NCBI RefSeq assembly: GCF_037126265.1
Contig: NZ_JAYLLN010000001.1
Span: forward strand, 62,001 to 126,000
Direction of reading: 5' to 3'
From: Sphingobacterium tenebrionis
GTDB lineage: Bacteria; Bacteroidota; Bacteroidia; Sphingobacteriales; Sphingobacteriaceae
Length of the DNA: 64,000 bases
The position numbers were made by a program, and so were the translations under genes. The notes under the pieces were generated by a model that was not told the DNA's origin, did not search any database, and saw only the letters and a list, made by a program, of their open reading frames with translations. This document shows positions 33,917 to 41,613 of this stretch, piece by piece (positions within the stretch are counted from its first letter, which is position 1; each line of letters begins with the position of its first letter).

Positions 33917-36900
33917 ATGAACAAAAATTACCTAACATGCTTTCAGCATTTGAAAGAAATTGGCATGAAATCATTGCCAAGGATTTCAAAGGCTTCCAAG
34001 CTGACCCTAATTATTTCTTGCTTAGCCTTGCAAGGATTTGCAGTTAGTTTTGGACAAACTATTTCATTGAATCTAAAAAATGCAACAGTCAAACAAGCAT
34101 TAACAGAGATTCGTAAGAAAAGCGGATATCAAATTGTTTACAAGGAATCCCTATTAAAAAACAAGAAGTTAATCAACCTAGTGCAGACCGAAATAACTGT
34201 TCAAGATGCCTTGAATAAAATTTTGGCGAACGAGAATGTTGCATATGAAGTCCGAGACAAGCTAATCCTTTTAAAACCAGCATCTGCAGAACAGAATATC
34301 GACCAACTCGTTGTAAGCAATGAAAGTAAGCAATATACGGCCACTGGTCGAGTTGTAGATAAAAACGGTGCTCCACTTCCGGGTGCAACTGTAACCGAAA
34401 AAGGCACTAATAATAAGACTTCCACTAATTTACAAGGAGAATTCTCATTAGTTGTTTCGAGTTCAAGAGCAATCTTAGAAGTTTCATCATTAGGCTATGC
34501 CACTTCAAGTGCAAGTATTACAGGTGCAAATATGACTATTACCATGTTAGAAATGCATAATGAAATGGAAGAGGTTATCGTGGTGGGTTATGGAACACAG
34601 AAAAAAGTAAATTTAACTGGAGCTGTATCCAGTATAGACAGCAAGGAATTAGAATCTAGACCTGTTCAAAATGTCGGTCAAGCACTTCAAGGTCTAGCTC
34701 CTGGACTTAATGTTCAGACTTCGGGATTGGGAGGTGAACTGAACCAAACCATGAATGTAAATATTCGTGGTACCGGTACGATTGGAGTAGGCTCCAGTTC
34801 TTCAGCCTTAGTCCTTATCGATGGTATGGAAGGCGATCTTAATGCTATTAACCCCAATGATATTGAAAACATTTCCATTCTAAAAGATGCAGCAGCATCT
34901 TCCATTTATGGATCTCGAGCACCTTTTGGAGTTATTCTAATCACCACTAAATCGGGTAAGCAGGGGAAAACAGTTGTGAACTATAACAATAACGTTAGAC
35001 TCAGTAAACCAAGAGGATTACCAACAATGTTGGACTCTAAAACCTTTGCCTACTATTTCAATGAGGTAAAATCCAATGACGGAGAGTCAGCTGTTTTTGG
35101 ACAAGATGTATTGGACCGTATTATTGCCTATCAAAATGGTGAAATTACGACAGTAAGTACTAAAGGTACAAACGGCCGCTGGCAATATTACGGTGGCTCA
35201 AACGCCAATACCAACTGGTTTGATGAGTTCTATCGTGACTACTCCCCTTCCCATGAGCATACATTAAGTGCCAATGGTGGAACAGAGAAATTACAATTCT
35301 ATAGCTCGTTGAACTTTATGGATCAAAACGGTTTGAATAAGTATGCTAAAGATGACTTCAAACGTTACGCCTTTTCCAACAAAATCAATGTGAAATTACA
35401 TGATAACATTGATCTTATGAGCAATACACGATTCGTTCGTGAGAATTATGATAAAGCAAGCCATATGAATGACCTTTATTACCATAATATCGCAAGAAGA
35501 TGGCCCACAGTTCCTGTACGTGATGACAATGGATATTTCTCAGACCCTAGTGAACTAGCTCAATTAGTAGACGGAGGTCGCACAAATTCAGTAAAAGATT
35601 TACTTTACCAGCAACTACAATTAAATGTTCGACCTTTGGCCGGTTGGAATATTACCGGAAATGTTAATTACCGAATAATAAACAACAACGGTCATGGTGA
35701 AACTTTAAAAGCCTATGGTTATGATGCCGATGGTAATCCATATCCAGTTGCAGTAAGTTACAGTGCTGCAGGTTATACTGCTGTCTCTGAGAGCAACCGT
35801 AAAGATGAATATTTCTCGACCAATTTATTTACTGATTATTCTTTTCGCTTAACTGATGATCATCAATTCAAAGCTCTAGTAGGTTTCAACTCCGAACTAA
35901 ATAAATATAGAACGCTGAACGGAAGTATGACTGATCTTATTTCAGATAACATTCCAACTCTTAATACCGCAACGCTAAATCCTTTGACCTCCGGTCAATA
36001 TCAACATTGGGCAACGGCAGGGTTCTTCGGTAGATTGAATTATAACTATAAAGAGAAGTACCTGCTAGAAGTAAACGGACGTTACGATGGTTCCTCCAGA
36101 TTTCCAAGAGATTTACGTTGGAATTTATTCCCTTCTTTCTCGGCAGGTTGGAACATCGCCAATGAAGATTTCTGGAAATGGAAAGATCAAGTATCTATGT
36201 TCAAACTAAGAGGCTCTTATGGTGAGTTGGGCAATCAATATACCGACAATTGGTATCCGTTCTATTCTATTATGCCGTTTGCAGTGAATGGAGGTTCATG
36301 GTTACTGAATGGTCAAAAGACCAACACGTCCAGTGCTCCAGGTCTAATTGCCAGTAGTTTAACTTGGGAGCGTATCAGCAGTTGGAATATTGGACTTGAC
36401 TTACAAGCTATAAACAACAAACTTGGATTGACTTTCGAAGTGTTCCAGCGAAACACATTCAATATGATTGGACCAGCACCTGAACTACCAGTTATTTTAG
36501 GCACTGAAGTCCCTCGAATCAACAACTCGGAAATGAACTCCAAAGGATTTGAATTAGAATTAACTTGGAAGGATAAAATTGGTGATTTCAATTATAACAT
36601 TAGAGGCGTTCTTTCTGATGATAGACAAACTGTAACCAAATACCCTAACTTAACAGGCAACTTGAATAATTGGTACAATGGTCGCCGCGTTGGAGAAATC
36701 TGGGGATATACAACCATAGGCATTGCCAAAACTCAAGAGGAAATGGATGCCCATTTAGCTGCTAGTAAGCAAAGTTTTGCTAGTAAATGGCAAGCAGGTG
36801 ATATCATGTATGCTGACTTAAACGGCGATGGAAATATCTCTGCTGGATCAAACAGATTAGACGAACATGGTGATATAAGCATTATTGGAAATAGTCAACT

Positions 36901-37426
36901 TCGCTACCGTTATAGTCTGGATTTATCAGGAAATTATAAAGGATTTGATTTCCGTGTGTTCTTCCAGGGTGTTGGCAAAAGAGATTATATGCCAAATGGT
37001 CCATATTTCTGGGGAGCTAATGGAGGCATGTGGCAATCTGCCGGATTCCAAGAAAATATGGACTTCTTCCGTGACGAAAACTCTTTGATGGTTCAAAATG
37101 GAATCTTAGGTGTAAACACCGATTCCTATTTACCAAGACCATATTTCAACACGACTAAAAACCAATACACACAAACCAGATACCTTCAAAATGGTGCTTA
37201 TTTGAGATTAAAAAATGCCCAAATTGGTTATTCTTTAAATCATGCATCTCTTAGTCGTATCGGTGTATCCAAGGTTCGATTCTATTTATCGGGTGAAAAT
37301 CTATTGACATTTACAAAAATGGCCAAGGTATTTGACCCAGAGTCCGTAGGCTTAGGCGGATGGAATGATGGTAAAACCTATCCATTCTCAACCATTTATT
37401 CATTTGGTTTAAACATCAATTTCTAA
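33917..37426 (+). CDS. SusC/RagA TonB-linked transporter with STN signalling domain
   Basis: A 1169-residue outer membrane transporter. After the signal peptide (to SFGQ) it carries an STN domain (about residues 50-118, ISLNLKNATVKQALTEI), a carboxypeptidase-regulatory-like domain (about 143-218), a TonB-box-like EEVIVVGYGTQKKV, a plug with LIDGMEG and LKDAAASSIYGSRA, and a barrel ending in INF. The STN domain is the part that contacts FecR, consistent with the upstream sigma/FecR pair. An internal ATG at 33965 (MKSLPRISK) gives a more usual signal peptide and may be the true start. Substrate unknown. Confidence 0.94.
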   Translation: MNKNYLTCFQHLKEIGMKSLPRISKASKLTLIISCLALQGFAVSFGQTISLNLKNATVKQALTEIRKKSGYQIVYKESLLKNKKLINLVQTEITVQDALNKILANENVAYEVRDKLILLKPASAEQNIDQLVVSNESKQYTATGRVVDKNGAPLPGATVTEKGTNNKTSTNLQGEFSLVVSSSRAILEVSSLGYATSSASITGANMTITMLEMHNEMEEVIVVGYGTQKKVNLTGAVSSIDSKELESRPVQNVGQALQGLAPGLNVQTSGLGGELNQTMNVNIRGTGTIGVGSSSSALVLIDGMEGDLNAINPNDIENISILKDAAASSIYGSRAPFGVILITTKSGKQGKTVVNYNNNVRLSKPRGLPTMLDSKTFAYYFNEVKSNDGESAVFGQDVLDRIIAYQNGEITTVSTKGTNGRWQYYGGSNANTNWFDEFYRDYSPSHEHTLSANGGTEKLQFYSSLNFMDQNGLNKYAKDDFKRYAFSNKINVKLHDNIDLMSNTRFVRENYDKASHMNDLYYHNIARRWPTVPVRDDNGYFSDPSELAQLVDGGRTNSVKDLLYQQLQLNVRPLAGWNITGNVNYRIINNNGHGETLKAYGYDADGNPYPVAVSYSAAGYTAVSESNRKDEYFSTNLFTDYSFRLTDDHQFKALVGFNSELNKYRTLNGSMTDLISDNIPTLNTATLNPLTSGQYQHWATAGFFGRLNYNYKEKYLLEVNGRYDGSSRFPRDLRWNLFPSFSAGWNIANEDFWKWKDQVSMFKLRGSYGELGNQYTDNWYPFYSIMPFAVNGGSWLLNGQKTNTSSAPGLIASSLTWERISSWNIGLDLQAINNKLGLTFEVFQRNTFNMIGPAPELPVILGTEVPRINNSEMNSKGFELELTWKDKIGDFNYNIRGVLSDDRQTVTKYPNLTGNLNNWYNGRRVGEIWGYTTIGIAKTQEEMDAHLAASKQSFASKWQAGDIMYADLNGDGNISAGSNRLDEHGDISIIGNSQLRYRYSLDLSGNYKGFDFRVFFQGVGKRDYMPNGPYFWGANGGMWQSAGFQENMDFFRDENSLMVQNGILGVNTDSYLPRPYFNTTKNQYTQTRYLQNGAYLRLKNAQIGYSLNHASLSRIGVSKVRFYLSGENLLTFTKMAKVFDPESVGLGGWNDGKTYPFSTIYSFGLNINF

Positions 37427-37436
37427 TCTAGCAAAC

Positions 37437-39419
37437 ATGAAAAACAAGTTCAACAAAATACTGAGCATGCTTGCCCTAGGCAGTTTATTCTTCACTAGCT
37501 GTGATGACTTCTTAGATCGCGCGCCGCTCTCCAATATTACACCTTCTGATTACTTAAATACAGAGGCTGATTTAGCTACATATACCATCTCCAAATACAA
37601 CTTCCCTACACATGGGGGTTGGGGTGTTGGAACATTCGCCAATGATAATCACACTGATAATCAAATGACCAGTTCCTATGCTACACGTTGGGTTCCAGGA
37701 GAATGGAAAGTTCCCACTGCCGGTGGTGATTATGAATTCGGAAGAATTCGTGATCTTAACTATTTCATCGAACAGGTCGTTCCAAAATGGAAAGCAAACA
37801 AACTATCTGGTGTTGCCGGAAATATTGAACATTATATCGGCGAATCCTACTTTTTACGTGCATATGAATATTTCAATAAAGTACAAGCATTGGGTGATTT
37901 TCCAATCATAAAAACTACCCTTAAAGATGAGTTAGGTGAATTAGTTGGAGCTTCAGTGAGACAACCACGAAATATGGTTTCCAGATTTATTCTTTCGGAT
38001 TTAGATTCAGCCATCACCCTATTGAAATCGACATCTCCGAATGCTCAAAATAGGCTAAATAAAAATGCAGCTTATTTATTCAAATCGCGAGTAGCATTAT
38101 ATGAAGCAACTTGGTTATTGTACCATAGGAATACGGCATTGGTTCCAGGATCAGCTAATTGGCCCGGAAAGAAATCCCACCCTACATTTACCTTAAACTT
38201 GGATACAGAAATAGATTTCTTTTTAACACAGGCTATGGAAGCAGCAGAAAAAGTAGCTGATGCTGTGCCTTTGGTTAATAACACGAAGGATAATGGATAT
38301 AATTCTTCAGCAAACCCATATTTCAACATGTTCAATGACATGGATATGAACAAGTATGGTGAAGTTCTCCTTTGGAGAAGCTATTCTGCAGCCTTAAATG
38401 TTTCTCATAATGTAAACCATTACATGAACACTAATGGTGGAAATACGGGATATACACGTAGTTTGGTAGAAAGCTTTACGATGTCCAATGGATTACCAAT
38501 TTATGCAACCGGCTCTGGTTATCATGGTGATGATTCCATTTCTATAGTGAAAGCAGATCGTGACAACAGGTTACAGATTTTCATGAAAGGGCCTCGTGAA
38601 TTACGCTTTACCGACAAAAACAACACGACTGGCGGACCGATGTTAGAAGGCTATCCTGATATCGTAGGGCTTGCAGAAACCCGTTACGTCACTGGTTATG
38701 CGCTTAAAAAAGGAATGAGTTATTTATCTGGTCAGGCAGAAGGTTCTGCAGGAACCACCGGTTCTATCGTCTTCCGTGCCGTAGAAGCTTACTTAAATTA
38801 TATCGAAGCAAGTTATTTAAAAAATAAGTCTTTAAATGCAAAAGCATTGGATTATTGGCAGCGAATCCGGACACGTGCAGGTGTTAATTCGGACGTTCAA
38901 ATCACGATTAATAACACAAATATGCAGGAAGAAGCCAAACGAGATTTTGCAGCATACAGTGCAGGCAATATCCTTACCGATAAAACCTTGTTCAATATCC
39001 GTAGAGAACGTCGTTTAGAGCTTATGTCAGAAGGCTTCCGTTATGCTGATTTAAAACGCTGGAGGGCTTTAGATCAGCTAAAGACAAACCCTGTCATTTT
39101 AGAGGGAATTAAAGTTTGGGGACCAATGCAAAAATGGTTTACCAATAAAGGTGTCTCCGTTTTAATAGAACCAAATACACCTGGTAAAACGGCAAATGTA
39201 TCAGCAAAAAGCGAAAGCTCCTATTTAAGACCTTACCGTATAAATCTAAATGCAAACAACTTGGTTTTAAATGGCTATCGCTGGACAGAGGCACATTATT
39301 TAAGTCCAATAGCGTTTAACCATTTTACGATTACTTCTTCAGATGCCACACCAGGCAATTCAAGTTTATATCAAAACCCTGGTTGGCCAATTGTAGCGGA
39401 TCAAGGAGCAATGCAATAG
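37437..39419 (+). CDS. SusD/RagB-family lipoprotein
   Basis: A 660-residue ligand-binding lipoprotein partner of the upstream SusC. The lipobox cysteine is residue 22 (FFTSCDDFLDRAP); the RagB/SusD C-terminal domain includes FNIRRERRLELMSEGFRYADLKRW. It starts 10 bp after susC and ends the operon at a terminator. No enzyme gene follows, so the degrading enzymes for this ligand are either elsewhere or were lost when the neighbouring DNA was inserted. Confidence 0.94.
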   Translation: MKNKFNKILSMLALGSLFFTSCDDFLDRAPLSNITPSDYLNTEADLATYTISKYNFPTHGGWGVGTFANDNHTDNQMTSSYATRWVPGEWKVPTAGGDYEFGRIRDLNYFIEQVVPKWKANKLSGVAGNIEHYIGESYFLRAYEYFNKVQALGDFPIIKTTLKDELGELVGASVRQPRNMVSRFILSDLDSAITLLKSTSPNAQNRLNKNAAYLFKSRVALYEATWLLYHRNTALVPGSANWPGKKSHPTFTLNLDTEIDFFLTQAMEAAEKVADAVPLVNNTKDNGYNSSANPYFNMFNDMDMNKYGEVLLWRSYSAALNVSHNVNHYMNTNGGNTGYTRSLVESFTMSNGLPIYATGSGYHGDDSISIVKADRDNRLQIFMKGPRELRFTDKNNTTGGPMLEGYPDIVGLAETRYVTGYALKKGMSYLSGQAEGSAGTTGSIVFRAVEAYLNYIEASYLKNKSLNAKALDYWQRIRTRAGVNSDVQITINNTNMQEEAKRDFAAYSAGNILTDKTLFNIRRERRLELMSEGFRYADLKRWRALDQLKTNPVILEGIKVWGPMQKWFTNKGVSVLIEPNTPGKTANVSAKSESSYLRPYRINLNANNLVLNGYRWTEAHYLSPIAFNHFTITSSDATPGNSSLYQNPGWPIVADQGAMQ

Positions 39420-39451
39420 AGAAATTCCATAATTCAACCTACCAAAACCCT

Positions 39452-39497
39452 AACCATAGCAATTCCACCATATCGGAATTCGCTATGGTTTTATTAT
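39452..39497 (+). terminator. Terminator after susD
   Basis: AACCATAGC-AATTCC pairs with GGAATTCGCTATGGTT, 15 bp with one bulged base and an 8-nt loop, then TTTTATTAT. It marks the right end of the sigma/FecR/SusCD locus and roughly the left edge of the island. Confidence 0.85.
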
Positions 39498-40277
39498 AGA
39501 AATCGTGTATATTTTATTACTGTAGCCAGTTAAATTTTAAAATGTTGTGGACGATGTCTACAAGTTAGCATCCAACAATTTTATACAATTGCTAGAACCA
39601 AACTCAAAGAAGGGAAATATAGGCGTTACAAAATTCAGTGCACAGTATAAAATCAATCGTCATAAAGAATTAAATAATAAGCAAAAAACAATTGGTTTAA
39701 CTAGAACTTCTTCTGAAAATATGAGATAAAGGAATAAAGAGGATCTGAATATGTATTAAAGATATAATCAGCAAAATTAAAGATATTAATAATTTATTTC
39801 GTCAACTTAGAGATTTTATTGTTTTAATTATCGTCTCAATCCTTTAATTTTTGAAAGTGCCCCTAGCTCTAGGTTACCATCTACTGTCTATAAATAAGAA
39901 CAATTTGTCTGTTAACAAACGTTTAGGGCTTTCATCTATTTTCCGGCACCAATTGAGAAATTATTCCCGTAGAAACCCGACAATAAATATAATCAGGCAA
40001 AAAGGAAATACATTAATAGAGAGCGTACTAAATAATGAATTGCAGTACAATTGATTTTGATGTCAATAAAAAATTCTCCAATCTCATAATAATGATATGA
40101 AAAATTCTTTTAACATGATAACACAAAGTTTCTTATTCCTCACTAGAATGGAGAACTTTCCGCTGTAATATTATTTTTTGAACATAGAAATAGAGCATTA
40201 TCTTTAGAAAAAAACCTAAATTTTAATCGTTAGCTTTAAATGACGGTCAGATGAGACTGGATTCTTTACATGAAAAT
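39498..40277. other. AT-rich stretch without supportable genes
   Basis: Two short open frames (60 and 67 residues, plus strand at 39547 and 39851) show no family motif, signal peptide or coiled coil; the first begins with GTG. I see no strong hairpin or repeat. It resembles decayed DNA at the edge of an insertion. Confidence 0.5.
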
Positions 40278-40715
40278 TTAAATTAAATAAAGTTTCAAAA
40301 TCAAACCAACACTTTTGATTGAATACCCTTTTAGTAGATAGTCCTTCAGTTTTTGGTTTGTCCATTTTCTAAACTCGACACTGACAGGAGATTTCACTCT
40401 GTATCCTATTGAAATAATGACATCCAAGTTATAGACAGGCACTTTTCTGGATACCTCCCTTTCACCTTCCTTTTGAACTTGGCGGAATTCCCGCCAAGTT
40501 GAAGCTTTATCCAGCTCCCCCTCTTCATAGATATTCTTAATGTGATCCCCGATAGTCCTCCGTGCCTTGCCAAACAGCTCTATGATCTGTTGTTCGGTCG
40601 CCCATACTGTATCTTGGCCAGCATCTAAAACAACCTGAAATTCCGTTTGCCCACCTTGAGGCATGAAAACAACTATTTCAGTATCTTTGATTTCTTCCAA
40701 ATTCATATTTTCCAA
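40278..40715 (-). pseudogene. Truncated RhuM-like protein (N-terminal part)
   Basis: The 145 residues match the start of RhuM-type virulence/toxin-like proteins: TVWATEQQIIELFGKARRTIGDHIKN, then VPVYNLDVIISIGYRVKS and FRKWTNQKLKDYLLKGYSI. Full-length members have about 330 residues and continue after KGYSI; here the chain switches to an unrelated SVGLILKLYLI and stops. The missing part is not found further along the strand, so this is a 3'-truncated remnant. RhuM genes are frequent passengers of restriction and mobile islands. It was probably broken when the island's left side was rearranged. Confidence 0.72.
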
Positions 40716-40758
40716 ATGACTTCACATACTTTTTTCAAATATACCCAAATACCCAAGA

Positions 40759-40796
40759 AACGAGCAAAGCCGAACATCCGTCCGGCTTTGCTCGTT
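40759..40796. terminator. Perfect 14-bp hairpin between two minus-strand genes
   Basis: AACGAGCAAAGCCG and its exact complement surround a 10-nt loop. It lies just after the membrane coiled-coil gene on the minus strand and probably ends that transcript, although the T tract on that strand is short. Confidence 0.6.
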
Positions 40797-40827
40797 AAAC
40801 CGATTTAACCCAAATTGATAAAAACAA

Positions 40828-41157
40828 CTATTTTTTGAGTTTTTCCTCTAATTTTGCAATTCTCTTAAATTGAAGATCTATTATTTGATCGTTTTTTGCC
40901 ACAAGGCTTTTCAAAAGCTCATTGTCGTCTCTTAATTGGTTGATTTCTGATTTAAATCCATTCAATTCCTTTTCCTTAAATTCTTTCAAAGATTCATTTT
41001 CATACACAATCAATAATAATGTGATAATTAACAAAAACTTGAAATGATTTAATGCTTTAAAAAGCTTGGAAATCGGATTAATGATAAATGGAAATACTAA
41101 AGTAGTGGTTTTAGTTATAATTGATAGTAGAAAATAGAACCCCCAAAAGAACCGCAT
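40828..41157 (-). CDS. Small membrane-anchored coiled-coil protein
   Basis: A 109-residue protein with two hydrophobic stretches (about residues 4-26 and 37-51, LNHFKFLLIITLLLIVY) followed by a charged C-terminal half with heptad spacing (NQLRDDNELLKSLVAKNDQIIDLQFKRIAKLEEKLKK, residues about 70-109) that reads as a coiled coil. I do not recognise a family. It starts with ATG, has a convincing composition and is followed by a hairpin, so it is probably real. It lies between the RhuM remnant and the primase-helicase gene and may belong to the same island. Confidence 0.55.
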   Translation of the reverse strand: MRFFWGFYFLLSIITKTTTLVFPFIINPISKLFKALNHFKFLLIITLLLIVYENESLKEFKEKELNGFKSEINQLRDDNELLKSLVAKNDQIIDLQFKRIAKLEEKLKK

Positions 41158-41613
41158 ATTAATAAAAGGGTATTAATTGTCATTGTTAAGCCATGTTTTA
41201 TATCACCCTAAGGGCTACAGATCTTCAGATCAAAACATACAAAAAGCCTGCAAATCAAATGATTGCAATCTTTTTTGTTTTTCAGTGCCTACAAAGCTTT
41301 CAACTATTCCCAATAAATTTGATTTGTAACACATTCAAGTCAGTTGAAGATCTTGATTTCATTTTACTGCAAGGCTAACTTTGTTACACTTAAATGATCA
41401 AATCATGAGTAAAAATTATTGTTTGCTCTTCTACCTGAAAAAACCAAAAAACTACACCTCTGGTCCTAAACCGATCATAAGGAACAATTACCCAAAAACA
41501 ACGCTTGACATCAAATCTCAATAGTCACTTTGAATAAACGAAAGTGGTCCAGATTATTAATTTTTTTAAGATGTATATTCCAATTCATTATCTTAATACC
41601 AAAATAAAAACAA
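41158..41613. other. Gap upstream of the primase-helicase gene
   Basis: The gap holds the recombinase stub described separately at 41405-41524 and a 61-residue open frame at 41193-41378 that I cannot support. No clear TAnnTTTG element is visible just before the primase-helicase ATG. Confidence 0.45.
41405..41524 (+). pseudogene. Stub of a tyrosine recombinase (arm-binding N-terminus)
   Basis: The 39 residues begin MSKNYCLLFYLKKPKNYTSG and continue PKPIIRNNYPKTTLDIKSQ before a TAG. LLFYLKKPKNY-SGP-PIYLR is the characteristic opening of Bacteroidota phage/conjugative-element integrases (Arm-DNA-binding domain), in which it precedes the SAM-like and catalytic domains. Here it degenerates after about 25 residues and stops, and no catalytic part follows. 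It is therefore a decayed integrase start placed 90 bp upstream of the primase-helicase gene, consistent with a mobile origin. The match is short, so the confidence is moderate. Confidence 0.6.

Noticed and set aside
39547..40054. Two short plus-strand open frames (60 and 67 residues)
   Set aside because: One has a GTG start, neither shows motifs, and both lie in AT-rich decayed DNA.
41193..41378. 61-residue open frame with a hydrophobic middle
   Set aside because: No recognisable family and poor start context; the hydrophobicity can come from AT-rich codons alone.
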